From NCBI GenBank assembly GCA_964493995.1, contig CAZBQD010000007.1, positions 1 to 64,000 of the forward strand: 64,000 nucleotides of DNA, given 5' to 3'. The notes beneath the pieces are model-generated. The model ran no database searches, was not told the DNA's origin, and saw nothing but the letters and a program-made list of their open reading frames with translations. The position numbers were made by a program, and so were the translations under genes. Of the stretch, positions 50,449 through 59,877 are shown in pieces. How positions within the stretch are numbered: position 1 is the stretch's first letter; each line of letters opens with the position of its first letter. Source of the DNA: GCA-002282575 sp964493995. GTDB lineage: Bacteria; Pseudomonadota; Gammaproteobacteria; Thiomicrospirales; Thiomicrospiraceae.

Positions 50449-52344
50449 TTACTTAACCAATAACTCTATTTTCGCTTTGTCTTTGATGGTTTTACCCACA
50501 GCTTCTAATTCCGCATCGGCAAAGACTTGCAGGGCTGCGCCTTTTAAGTCTTCAGCAACCTTAGCCAGTTTGGCTTCATCGGTACGCACAGCAGAAACTC
50601 GAATGAGTACCGTATCGCCTGTTGACAACTGTTGCGACGCCCACGACACCTGCCCCTGAGCTGGCTTGGGCGTTTTGAAACCCGCCGAGACAATTTCAGG
50701 CAATACTTGGTCATAATTACGTGTCATCCATTGGCTGGGCTTCCATTCAATCCCTTCTTTCACCAAGGTTTCTGGGGATGGGATTGCTTTAGCTTCTGTC
50801 AGTACTTTTTTCGCTAATTGCGCAGCCTCGGCAAAAGCCGCTTGGCGCTTTAACAGCGAACGAATTTCATCACTTACTTCAACTAAAGGCTTGTCGCGGC
50901 TTTCCTGATACTGATTGACACGCAACACCAGCGACTCACCCATTTGCACTTCAACCACAGCGCTGTTCAGCTTGTCTTTAATCACTTTAGGTGAAAAAGC
51001 AGCCTCCATCACTTGCGGTGCAGCAAACAAGCCTTCGCCCCCTTCTGCAGTCATCAGCGGGCTAGTTTGAATGGTCAAGCCGAGTTTGTCCGCTGCCGGT
51101 TTTAAGCTATCATCTTGTTCAAAGGTCAGGGTTTTCAACTGTTCTAATTTGGCATTGTAGTCTTTAAGTGCCAATTCCGTTTTCAACTCTTGCGTTAGTA
51201 AAGGTTTCACTTCTGCCAAGCTGGGGGTTTTAGCTGCTTCTACCGCCACTAATTGCAGTAAATGATAACCATAGCTTGTCTTAACGATTTCAGACAAATC
51301 ACCTGCTTTGTTCAGCGCAAAGGCTGCGGCTTCAAATTCAGGTACCATGTCGCCACGTTGGAAAAAGCCTAACTCACCACCACGACTGGCGCTACCTGGG
51401 TCTTCTGAGTTGCCTTTAGCCAATTCAGCAAAATCAGCCCCCTGTTTAATTTGTGCCAACAAGCCTTCCACTTTAGTTTTAGCCGCTTCAGCCGCTGCTA
51501 CATCCGCTTCTTGCGGTGACATAATTAAAATGTGACGCACATTACGCTTTTCGGGTAATTGGATTTTTTCAGGATGATCTTTGTAGTAGGCTTCAATTTC
51601 TGCATCACTAACCTGAACCGATTTGGCTAGGTCTTCTACCGACAAGCGCACATAATCCACACTCACCTGCTCGGGCGCTTTGAAACGAGCGCTATTTTGC
51701 TCGTAATAGGTTTGAATTTGTGCATCCGAAACAGACACTTTGCTTAAGAAAGGACGGTGATCGACACGCAAATAGCCTATTTCACGTTCCTGACTTTCCA
51801 AGCCAGCCAAACCTTTCAATTCACTGCCACCAATCCATTCAGAGCCAGTAATCATACCCTCAAGTTGATTGCGCAACATAAATTGACGCTGAGCCTGCTC
51901 AAAACGCTCTTTGGTAAATCCGTTATTTTTCAGCACTTCATCGTAGCGCTGTACCGAAAAAACGCCCTTATCTTGGAACATTTGTTGCGATTGAATCACC
52001 TGCGCCAACAGCTGATCGCTCATGGCAAAGCCTTCTTTCATCATTTGCTGATCGAGTGCACTACGTTGCACTAAATCTGCCAGCACTTGCTCTCTGAGCT
52101 TATCTTCTTGTACCAAGCTGGTGTACATATCACCAAAGCTTTCTTGATACTGACGCTTCACATTATCCAATGCACGCGCAAATTCATTGGCTTGAATGGG
52201 TTCGCCATTCACTTTTGCAGCCACTTCAATCCGATCGCCACTGGTAAACTGGTCTAAGCCAAACAAGGCAAAAGGAATAATGATGATCACCACGACCACC
52301 CAAGCTACAACGCCTTTTGAGCGCTCACGAATAAAAGCTAACAT
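50449..52344 (-). CDS. ppiD: Periplasmic folding chaperone PpiD
   Basis: 631 residues. One N-terminal membrane helix (VVAWVVVVIIIIPFALFGL) anchors it with the rest in the periplasm. The N-terminal SurA-like domain (VNGEPIQANEFARALDNV) is followed by one parvulin domain (about 265-360: RNVRHILIMSPQEA, LGFFQRGDMVPEFEAAAF, VKTSYGYHLLQLV). It helps newly exported proteins fold near SecYEG. Last gene of the long operon starting at tsaE, 33 bp after purA. Confidence 0.93.
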   Translation of the reverse strand: MLAFIRERSKGVVAWVVVVIIIIPFALFGLDQFTSGDRIEVAAKVNGEPIQANEFARALDNVKRQYQESFGDMYTSLVQEDKLREQVLADLVQRSALDQQMMKEGFAMSDQLLAQVIQSQQMFQDKGVFSVQRYDEVLKNNGFTKERFEQAQRQFMLRNQLEGMITGSEWIGGSELKGLAGLESQEREIGYLRVDHRPFLSKVSVSDAQIQTYYEQNSARFKAPEQVSVDYVRLSVEDLAKSVQVSDAEIEAYYKDHPEKIQLPEKRNVRHILIMSPQEADVAAAEAAKTKVEGLLAQIKQGADFAELAKGNSEDPGSASRGGELGFFQRGDMVPEFEAAAFALNKAGDLSEIVKTSYGYHLLQLVAVEAAKTPSLAEVKPLLTQELKTELALKDYNAKLEQLKTLTFEQDDSLKPAADKLGLTIQTSPLMTAEGGEGLFAAPQVMEAAFSPKVIKDKLNSAVVEVQMGESLVLRVNQYQESRDKPLVEVSDEIRSLLKRQAAFAEAAQLAKKVLTEAKAIPSPETLVKEGIEWKPSQWMTRNYDQVLPEIVSAGFKTPKPAQGQVSWASQQLSTGDTVLIRVSAVRTDEAKLAKVAEDLKGAALQVFADAELEAVGKTIKDKAKIELLVK

Positions 52345-52377
52345 CTGTACAAACTTTCCTTAATAAGGCTGAATCAG

Positions 52378-53700
52378 TTAAATGGCAAAAGGGTCGCGCA
52401 TGATTAGGGTTTCTACACGATCCGGACCGGTAGAAACCATATCAACAGGAACATTAATCATTTTTTCGAGGTAACGAATGTAAGCTTTTGCATTTTCAGG
52501 CAAATCGTTCCATTGTTGAACCCCCAGTGTTGAGGTTTGCCAACCTGGTAAGCGCTCATAAATGGGCGTACAACGGTGGTAATCTTCTGCTGATAAGGGA
52601 GGCATTTCGATACGCTGACCGTCCAATTCGTATGCCACGCACACATCCAGGTAGGCTAACTCGTCTAGTACATCTAGCTTGGTTAAGCAAATGCCGGTTA
52701 AGGAGTTAATTTGCGCTGAACGACGCAAGGCAACCGCATCGAACCAACCACAACGACGTTGGCGACCGGTGGTAGCACCAAATTCACGTCCGACCGTACC
52801 CAAATGCTTACCGATGGGATCACCTTGATCTTGAGCGGCATCATAGTTCAATTCGGTCGGGAAAGGACCACCACCCACACGAGTCGCATAGGCTTTGGTA
52901 ATACCCAACACATAGTCTAAATCGCAAGGTCCAATACCCGTACCCGTTGCCGCACCGCCAGCTGTGGTGTTAGAAGAGGTAACAAAGGGATAAGTCCCTT
53001 GGTCAATATCCAACAAGGTACCCTGAGCGCCTTCGAACAAGACACTTTGACCCGCTTGATTTAATTCAGTAATCAGTTGAGGAATATCCGCTAGCATCGG
53101 CAGTAAGCGCTCACGATACAGCTTGCACTTAGCTAGCTGAGCCTCTACATCAACCGCGGGCTGTTTGAAATAGGCGGTTAAGGTAAAGTTATGGTAATCC
53201 ATCACTTCGCGCAATTTGCGCTCAAAGGCCTCAAAATCAATCAGATCGCCGACACGTAAACCACGACGCGCCGCTTTATCTTCATAAGCTGGGCCAATAC
53301 CACGACCTGTCGTGCCAATGGCTTTAGCACCGCGCGCTAATTCGCGCGCTTTATCTAGGGCAACGTGGTAATCCAAAATCAGCGGGCAGGCTTTGCTCAC
53401 TTTCATACGAGAGGCAACGGTAACACCGGCGGCTTCTAGGTTATCCATTTCCTTAATTAACGCATCGGGCGCCAATACCACACCGTTACCGATTAGGCAT
53501 AACACTTGGTCACGCAAAATACCCGAAGGAATGAGGTGAAGTACCGTTTTTTTACCTTCGATTACCAGAGTATGACCGGCATTGTGTCCGCCCTGAAAAC
53601 GAACCACAGCGGCAACGCGATCTGTTAATAAATCGACGATTTTGCCCTTGCCTTCATCGCCCCATTGCGTGCCAACCACGACTAAGTTCTTTTTTGCCAT
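52378..53700 (-). CDS. purA: Adenylosuccinate synthase
   Basis: First step from IMP to AMP, GTP-dependent. 440 residues from ATG 53700. GTQWGDEGKGKIVDLL (P-loop-like), GGHNAGHTLVI, GTTGRGIGPAYEDKAARRG and RRCGWFDAVALR are the conserved sites. Between hisZ and ppiD in the operon. Confidence 0.96.
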   Translation of the reverse strand: MAKKNLVVVGTQWGDEGKGKIVDLLTDRVAAVVRFQGGHNAGHTLVIEGKKTVLHLIPSGILRDQVLCLIGNGVVLAPDALIKEMDNLEAAGVTVASRMKVSKACPLILDYHVALDKARELARGAKAIGTTGRGIGPAYEDKAARRGLRVGDLIDFEAFERKLREVMDYHNFTLTAYFKQPAVDVEAQLAKCKLYRERLLPMLADIPQLITELNQAGQSVLFEGAQGTLLDIDQGTYPFVTSSNTTAGGAATGTGIGPCDLDYVLGITKAYATRVGGGPFPTELNYDAAQDQGDPIGKHLGTVGREFGATTGRQRRCGWFDAVALRRSAQINSLTGICLTKLDVLDELAYLDVCVAYELDGQRIEMPPLSAEDYHRCTPIYERLPGWQTSTLGVQQWNDLPENAKAYIRYLEKMINVPVDMVSTGPDRVETLIMRDPFAI

Positions 53701-53760
53701 TCTGCTCAAAGCCATTTTATTAAGTTAAGGAATACCCTGAATCACACCACTCAGGGTGAA

Positions 53761-54948
53761 TCAGCGCACAGCCCACTGGTCATTTTCTTTGACCAATTCC
53801 ATATCACATTCTTGTTTTTGACTGGCCCAGTCCACATCGGGGAAACCAATGACCACGCTATGTCCTTCGTGACGTAGCTGGTGAATCAGTGCCACCAATT
53901 TCAAATCGGCCACAGCGGGAGCCAAGATACGCTTACGTTTTTTCGGATGCACCGGCAGGGGCAAATCCATCAACTGACGTAAATCGAGACTGAAACCGGT
54001 AGCGGGACGCGCGACACCAAAATCCGCCCCTGAATCGTCATAACGACCACCCGAGGCAATCATACGCTGACGGTTAGGCTCAATGACGCCAAACACAATA
54101 CCGGTGTGGTATTTGAAGCCACGCAGATCGGTTAAGTCTAAATGAATGGCTAAGCCTTCATGGGTCATATTCAGGTGCTGAACCACTTGTTTCAGTCGGG
54201 CTAAACCGGCATCGATGTTTTTATCCAGACGCGCCAGCAGGCTTTCCGCCTGAGCCAATACCTGTGAGGCATCGCCGCAAAGCTTAGGTAAAGCCATAAA
54301 CGCTTGTTTGAGTTTAGCGTCTTTAATGAGCAAGGTGTCACACCAGCTTGACCATTCGGGCAGCGATTTGCGTTGTAGCATCGCTTGCGCTTGTGTGTCT
54401 TGTTCGCTGCTGAGACCAAGCAAACCAGATAAAGCGCGATAAATCGCCACATGACCTAAGGCTAAAGTGAGATCAGACAATCCAATGCGTTGACAAGTGG
54501 CCAGCATCAGTTCCATTACTTCGATGTCGCTTTGCACACCCGCATGACCAAACAATTCCGCCCCCACTTGAATAGGACTGCGTGAGCTGCTCACCGCATT
54601 CGGGCGGGCGCGTAAGACTTCACCAGCGTAACATAGGCGCGATGGCAATTTAGTATGCAAACGATGGGCATCAATACGGGCGACTTGGGGCGTCATGTCA
54701 GCACGCACGCCCATCATTTTGCCCGAAACCTGATCGACCAGCTGGCAGGTATCCAACTGTAGATCAACGGCTTTACCCGTTAGTAACGACTGAGTGAACT
54801 CGACCATCGGCGTCATGACCAAATCGTATCCCCAACGCGAAAACTCGTCTAACAGCTCTCGACGCCAAAACTCAATTTGTTCAGCCTCTTTAGGAAGAAT
54901 ATCTTCAATCCCATCCGGCACTAACCAGCGCCCCATTTCCATCGACAT
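53761..54948 (-). CDS. hisZ: ATP phosphoribosyltransferase regulatory subunit HisZ
   Basis: 395 residues similar to the class II catalytic core of HisRS: WLVPDGIEDILP, VMTPMVEFTQSLL, VRADMTPQVARIDAHRL, and GFKYHTGIVFGVIEP, RMIASGGRYDDSGADFG. It lacks the C-terminal anticodon domain of HisRS. HisZ activates short-form HisG. A hisZ-purA pair after hflKC is common in proteobacteria, though hisG is not in this window. Confidence 0.93.
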   Translation of the reverse strand: MSMEMGRWLVPDGIEDILPKEAEQIEFWRRELLDEFSRWGYDLVMTPMVEFTQSLLTGKAVDLQLDTCQLVDQVSGKMMGVRADMTPQVARIDAHRLHTKLPSRLCYAGEVLRARPNAVSSSRSPIQVGAELFGHAGVQSDIEVMELMLATCQRIGLSDLTLALGHVAIYRALSGLLGLSSEQDTQAQAMLQRKSLPEWSSWCDTLLIKDAKLKQAFMALPKLCGDASQVLAQAESLLARLDKNIDAGLARLKQVVQHLNMTHEGLAIHLDLTDLRGFKYHTGIVFGVIEPNRQRMIASGGRYDDSGADFGVARPATGFSLDLRQLMDLPLPVHPKKRKRILAPAVADLKLVALIHQLRHEGHSVVIGFPDVDWASQKQECDMELVKENDQWAVR

Positions 54949-55000
54949 ATTTATTGCCTACTTAACTCATTCCATGAAACCCAAACGGGTTGATTAACGC

Positions 55001-55870
55001 TTATTTTCCCGAAGGTTGGCGTAGAAAACGTAAAAATTCCGCATCGCTATCCAAAATCAACACATCGCGCTTGTCTTTGAAAGCTTCACGATATACTGAC
55101 AGAGAACGATAAAATGCAAAGAAATCGGCATTTTTGCTGTGCGCTGAAGCATAGATATCGGTTGCTTTCGCATCGCCGTCACCGCGCAGAGATTCCGCTT
55201 CTTTGTAGGCTTCGGCTAAGAGCACCGTGCGCTGACGGTCAGCATCGGCACGAATGCGTTCAGCCGCTTCTGAGCCTTGCGAGCGCAAATCTTTAGCCAC
55301 GCGTACCCGCTCTGCTTCCATTCGACGATATACCGACTCACTGACTTCTTTAGGAAGATCAATGCGTTTCAAGCGAATATCCAGTAGCTCGATACCAAAA
55401 TCTTTTACCTGGTCTCGCGCGGCCAACTCAATAGACTCGACCATTTTACTGCGGTCACCAGCAATCACGTCTTGTACCGTGCGAGAGGCCAGTTCAGCTC
55501 GCAATCCATCTTTGATGATTTGAGATAAACGCAAATTGGCACGACGCACATCACCACCCATGGATGTGTAGAAAAGGCTAACGTTAGAAATACGCCACTT
55601 CACGAAAGAGTCAACAATTAAGTTTTTCTTTTCAAAGGTTAAATAGCGTTCTGGCTCGGCATCCAAGGTTTGAATACGACCATCAAATTTAACCACATTG
55701 TTGATGAAGGGTAGTTTGAAATGCAGACCCGGCTCATATTCCGCGTCTAACACTTGACCCAGTTGTAATTTTAAAGCTTTTTCATATTCATTGACTGTAA
55801 ACACAGACATAGACAAGCCAATTACCACCACCCCAGCGATGGTCGAAAATCCACTACGAAGTAAGCTCAT
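55001..55870 (-). CDS. hflC: HflC, FtsH protease modulator
   Basis: 289 residues, one N-terminal membrane helix and the SPFH/Band-7 domain (EYEKALKLQLGQVLD, RRANLRLSQIIKDGLRAEL, YRRMEAERVRVAKDLRSQG). With HflK it forms a membrane complex around FtsH. The start overlaps the hflK stop by one base (TAATG). Confidence 0.95.
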   Translation of the reverse strand: MSLLRSGFSTIAGVVVIGLSMSVFTVNEYEKALKLQLGQVLDAEYEPGLHFKLPFINNVVKFDGRIQTLDAEPERYLTFEKKNLIVDSFVKWRISNVSLFYTSMGGDVRRANLRLSQIIKDGLRAELASRTVQDVIAGDRSKMVESIELAARDQVKDFGIELLDIRLKRIDLPKEVSESVYRRMEAERVRVAKDLRSQGSEAAERIRADADRQRTVLLAEAYKEAESLRGDGDAKATDIYASAHSKNADFFAFYRSLSVYREAFKDKRDVLILDSDAEFLRFLRQPSGK

Positions 55871-57069
55871 TAACGTGCCTCCCGTGTACGAAGGTTATCG
55901 CGCAACGATGGCGCTGATCGGACTGCGCTGGTGGCAGAGGTGTCGGGTAAGGCATTCATGGCTGGCATGGCCGCAGCGCCCGATTTATCGTCTTGCATCC
56001 ATTTATCGAGTGGCAAGTACATCATTTGTCCGCTCGATTTAGCCGAAACCATAATCTTACTGCTACTACCTAATACTTGTTCAACCGTATCTAAGTACAT
56101 GCGTTGACGCGTTACTTCAGGTGCTTTTTGATATTGAGCGAGAATACTGTTAAAACGACTGGCCTCACCTTCTGCACGTGATACCACTTGCTCACGATAA
56201 GCATTAGCCTCTTCTGTTAGGCGAGCAGCCTGACCACGCGCTTTGGGCAAAATATCATTGGCGTAGGCTTCAGCTTCACTAATCAGACGCTGACGGTCCT
56301 CACGCGCTTTCACCACATCGGCAAAGGCAGCTTGAACCTGTTCTGGTGGTTGCGCATCTTGCAAGTTGACACTGGTAATTTGCACGCCCGTTTTGTAGTT
56401 GTCTAGCGCTTGCTGAGCGTTTTCACGCACTTTGGCCACTAATTGCGCCCGACCTTCCGTTAACACGAAATCCATTTTATTCTTACCGACGACATCGCGT
56501 AACGCACTTTCAACCACTTCACGCAGGGCATTGTCGGGATCGACGTTGACGAACAGGTAGTTGCTGGCATTACGAATGTTGTATTGCACCGCCAGTTTGA
56601 TATCGACGATATTTTCATCTTGCGTCAACATGAGTGACTCACCGGCCACATCGCTGTTAGCGTTTTTCACGCTGCGGTAACCAATCTCGGCATTACGAAT
56701 TTGTTCGACGTTTACCTTAGTGACATCACCAATGGGCATAGGCCAGTTCCAATGAGGGCCTGGACCCGTTTCTTCGGTAAAGGCACCAAACACCGTCACC
56801 ACTCCACGTTCAGCGGGATCAACGATGTAAATACCAAAAGCCAACCAAATGGCGACAGCAGCGCCTGCAATGGCACCAATGCCCACTCCCAAACCTTCTG
56901 GCGGCAAACCAGATTCGGGTTGACCCTTTCCTTGTTGGCCAATTTTGCCCAAAAAGCCTTCTAGCTGACGCTTGACTTGTTCAACCGCATCGGTAGATGA
57001 GTCTTTTCGTGGTGGACGATTGCCACCCCATGGATCTTGTCCAGGTTTCCCAGGTTCGTTCCAGGCCAT
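55870..57069 (-). CDS. hflK: HflK, FtsH protease modulator
   Basis: About 399 residues from ATG 57069 (GGGAG upstream). The Gly/Pro-rich N terminus (MAWNEPGKPGQDPWGG) is followed by a membrane helix and the SPFH domain (VVTVFGAFTEETGPGPHW, ALREVVESALRDVVG). The C-terminal tail is Ser/Ala-rich. Partner of HflC. Confidence 0.95.
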   Translation of the reverse strand: MAWNEPGKPGQDPWGGNRPPRKDSSTDAVEQVKRQLEGFLGKIGQQGKGQPESGLPPEGLGVGIGAIAGAAVAIWLAFGIYIVDPAERGVVTVFGAFTEETGPGPHWNWPMPIGDVTKVNVEQIRNAEIGYRSVKNANSDVAGESLMLTQDENIVDIKLAVQYNIRNASNYLFVNVDPDNALREVVESALRDVVGKNKMDFVLTEGRAQLVAKVRENAQQALDNYKTGVQITSVNLQDAQPPEQVQAAFADVVKAREDRQRLISEAEAYANDILPKARGQAARLTEEANAYREQVVSRAEGEASRFNSILAQYQKAPEVTRQRMYLDTVEQVLGSSSKIMVSAKSSGQMMYLPLDKWMQDDKSGAAAMPAMNALPDTSATSAVRSAPSLRDNLRTREAR

Positions 57070-57119
57070 AATGACCAACTCCCTTTTTTATTACATCGTT
57101 AGAGACAAACTGGCAAATT

Positions 57120-58442
57120 CTAGGCGTTGAGCGCCTTTGTTGCAAGCTGTTCTTTAAATTCAAAGCGTGAATCTTGGCAAATCTCCGCCCATTGCGCGGG
57201 CGACAGTCGTAATGTCAGCCAGGTTAAACCCTCATCATCAAATGACTCAGATAACACTTGCCCCGTGGCGTAAAGCTGTGCTCGTTGCTTACCTTCGGCG
57301 GCGGCCAAGGCTACTTTCACCTCCAGTTGTTCACCTGCCAATTTTTCGGCAATGGCGCGGATCAACAAGGCCATTCCCGCTTCAGCTTTGGCCGATACCC
57401 AAGCTTCTCGAGAACCATCGGGTAAAACCGGTGTCAGGTGGGCTGTCACCGCTGGCACACAAGCATCTACCTTGTTGTAAACATGAATGATGGGCACGTC
57501 TTTAGCGCCGATTTCATCTAACACTGTCATGACGTCGGCCATTTTCTCCGTCCTTCTGGGATCAGAGGCGTCAATAATATGAATCAACAAACTAGCGTTG
57601 ATCGCTTCTTCCAAGGTAGAACGGAAAGCGGCAACCAAATCATGCGGAATATGGCGAATAAAACCCACCGTATCAGCAAGCGCACAAGGCCCCACTCCCG
57701 GCAAATGGATGCGTCGAATGGTGGTGTCGAGCGTGGCAAACAGTCGGTCTTCGGCGTAAACATCGGCACGGGTTAGGGCATTAAAAATGGTTGATTTACC
57801 GGCATTGGTGTAGCCAACCAGCACCACCGTTGGTAATTCGTTCTTGGCGCGCGATTTGCGTGACAAGTCACGATGACCCCGCACTTTCGCCAAACGTTTT
57901 TCCAGCATGATCATGCGTTCTTGAATTAAGCGACGATCACTTTCTAGCTGAGTTTCACCCGGACCGCGTAAGCCAATACCGCCCTTTTGTCGCTCTAGGT
58001 GTGACCAGCCGCCGACCAAACGCGTGGCCATGTGCTTGAGTTGTGCCAGTTCAACTTGTAGTTTACCCTCGAACGACTGAGCACGCTGGGCAAAAATATC
58101 TAAAATCAAGCCGACCCGATCAACAACCCGCATTTGGCAATCGTTGGACAGGTTGCGTTCTTGACTAGGAGATAAAGCAAAATTGACAATGATGACATCA
58201 GCTTCAAGCACTCTCGCCAACTCGGCAATTTCTTCGACCTTACCACTGCCTAGCAGAGTTCTGGCACGGAAATTACTCGTCTTGGCCACAACCAGCGCCA
58301 CTTCTGTGACCCCAGCCGAATCTACTAATTCACGAAACTCACTCAAGTCTTCGGCATGACTGGCATCGTGAAGTTCCAGATGCACCAAAACGGCCCGCTC
58401 GGCGTGCCGTTGCTGTTCGATGCGATGAAAAATCTCAGCCAA
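57120..58442 (-). CDS. hflX: Ribosome-associated GTPase HflX
   Basis: 440 residues. The N-terminal HflX domain (LGSGKVEEIAELARVLEAD) precedes the GTPase domain with G1 GYTNAGKST, G3 DTVGF and G4 NKVD. GGIGLRGPGETQLESDRR is the HflX signature. It splits stalled ribosomes under stress. Between hfq and hflK. Confidence 0.95.
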   Translation of the reverse strand: MAEIFHRIEQQRHAERAVLVHLELHDASHAEDLSEFRELVDSAGVTEVALVVAKTSNFRARTLLGSGKVEEIAELARVLEADVIIVNFALSPSQERNLSNDCQMRVVDRVGLILDIFAQRAQSFEGKLQVELAQLKHMATRLVGGWSHLERQKGGIGLRGPGETQLESDRRLIQERMIMLEKRLAKVRGHRDLSRKSRAKNELPTVVLVGYTNAGKSTIFNALTRADVYAEDRLFATLDTTIRRIHLPGVGPCALADTVGFIRHIPHDLVAAFRSTLEEAINASLLIHIIDASDPRRTEKMADVMTVLDEIGAKDVPIIHVYNKVDACVPAVTAHLTPVLPDGSREAWVSAKAEAGMALLIRAIAEKLAGEQLEVKVALAAAEGKQRAQLYATGQVLSESFDDEGLTWLTLRLSPAQWAEICQDSRFEFKEQLATKALNA

Positions 58443-58496
58443 TGGAAGTTATTACCATAAGGTCAGCGTGAGCAAAATGGCATGAGAAAAAGCAGT

Positions 58497-58757
58497 TTAC
58501 TCACCCGCCACTTCACTGCTTTCTTCGCCTTCTTCACCACCAAAATAACCCTTAGGATCACGCGCGGGTACGATGGTTGAGATGGCGTGCTTATAAACCA
58601 TTTGCGATACGGTTGAGCGCAACATCACCACAAATTGATCGAATGAATCGACTCGACCTTGCAATTTAACACCGTTAACCAAGTAAATGGACACAGGAAT
58701 ACGATCTTTACGCAGAGCATTTAAATAGGGGTCTTGAATCGGTTGGGCTTTTGACAT
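58497..58757 (-). CDS. hfq: RNA chaperone Hfq
   Basis: 86 residues from ATG 58757 (GGAG upstream). Sm1 (VNGVKLQGRVDSFDQFVVML) and Sm2 (YKHAISTIVP) form the hexameric ring that binds sRNAs and mRNAs. The C-terminal tail is short and acidic (EEGEESSEVAGE). An upstream frame to 58787 is unlikely. The ~190-bp gap before it (miaA stop to start) may hold its own promoter. Confidence 0.96.
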   Translation of the reverse strand: MSKAQPIQDPYLNALRKDRIPVSIYLVNGVKLQGRVDSFDQFVVMLRSTVSQMVYKHAISTIVPARDPKGYFGGEEGEESSEVAGE

Positions 58758-58944
58758 AGTTATTCTCCGAGATATTATTAGGGTCAAGCCTTCTTATTGG
58801 AAGCGTCTCTAAAAAACTGACTGAGCTCAGTTTCTAGTTCTCCCATTTTGTTTTGCATCGCAAACGCGCATGAAACAGCGTCATTGGTTCCTAATGCGTG
58901 CTTAAGTCTACACCAGTTAGCCATTTTTGTCATGATTTACGACA

Positions 58945-59874
58945 TTAAAGCGCTGTGTTATGTGCCGTGTTCAGATAGGTCAAGACCTGTTCTAGTTGGC
59001 TTTGTAGTGAGCTATCCGCTGATAGTTTCAACTGCGCCGTCATTTTTTTCATCCAAGTGAGCTGACGTTTCGCCAAGCTGCGCGTTGCCGACAGCGCCTG
59101 CTGTTCCATCGTTGTGGCGTCGATTTCTCCCAGTAAATACTGCGCCACTTGCCGATAACCGACGCAACGCATAGCGGGTAAATCGAGTTGATGATGCGTT
59201 GCTTGCATCACCGCTTTCACTTCATCCACAAAGCCCTGTTGCATCATCAGATGCCAGCGTTGTTCCATGCGCTCGTGTAGCCAGGGCTTAGTGGGCGGTT
59301 CAATAAACACCACACCCAACTCTAACTGGGTCGCTTTGCGTTGTTGCTGCTGTTCAGTCAAGGAGCTACCGGTTAGGGTAATGACTTCAAGCGCACGCAA
59401 GATACGTTGCGGATCATTCGGGTGAATGCGCTGACCGGCCACCGGATCGAGTTGGCATAGACGTGCGTGCATAGCGGCGGCATCGGTCTCCCACTCTTGC
59501 TGCAACTGCGCGCGCAGGGTTTCATCGGCCGGGGGCAAGTCGGATAAGCCCTGTTGCCAACTGTGCAAATAAAGCAGCGTACCGCCAACAATAATCGGCA
59601 ATTTACCCCTCGCCTTGATTTCGGGTACCAAACGCTCGACATCAGCGACAAAGTCAGCGGCGGAATAGCTCTCAGTGACATCGACCACATCGATTAAATG
59701 ATGTGTGACCTGTTGCCGTTCCGCCAAGGATGGCTTGGCTGTGCCAATATCCATGCCGCGATAGACCAAGGCAGAATCCATGTTAATGATTTCGGCCGGA
59801 ATCTGTTGGGCGAGCGCCAGCGCCAGTGCCGTTTTTCCAGCCGCCGTGGGTCCGGCAATGACGAGTGCATCCAT
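58945..59874 (-). CDS. miaA: tRNA dimethylallyltransferase MiaA
   Basis: Adds the isopentenyl group to A37 of tRNAs reading UNN codons. 309 residues. P-loop GPTAAGKTALALALA, DSALVYRGMDIGTAKP and the RNA-binding region are intact. Three bases after mutL. Confidence 0.96.
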   Translation of the reverse strand: MDALVIAGPTAAGKTALALALAQQIPAEIINMDSALVYRGMDIGTAKPSLAERQQVTHHLIDVVDVTESYSAADFVADVERLVPEIKARGKLPIIVGGTLLYLHSWQQGLSDLPPADETLRAQLQQEWETDAAAMHARLCQLDPVAGQRIHPNDPQRILRALEVITLTGSSLTEQQQQRKATQLELGVVFIEPPTKPWLHERMEQRWHLMMQQGFVDEVKAVMQATHHQLDLPAMRCVGYRQVAQYLLGEIDATTMEQQALSATRSLAKRQLTWMKKMTAQLKLSADSSLQSQLEQVLTYLNTAHNTAL

Positions 59875-59877
59875 CGG

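Noticed and set aside
58758..58944. Possible short peptide (about 24 codons) between miaA and hfq
   Set aside because: No ribosome site or conservation evidence; the gap more likely carries the hfq promoter.
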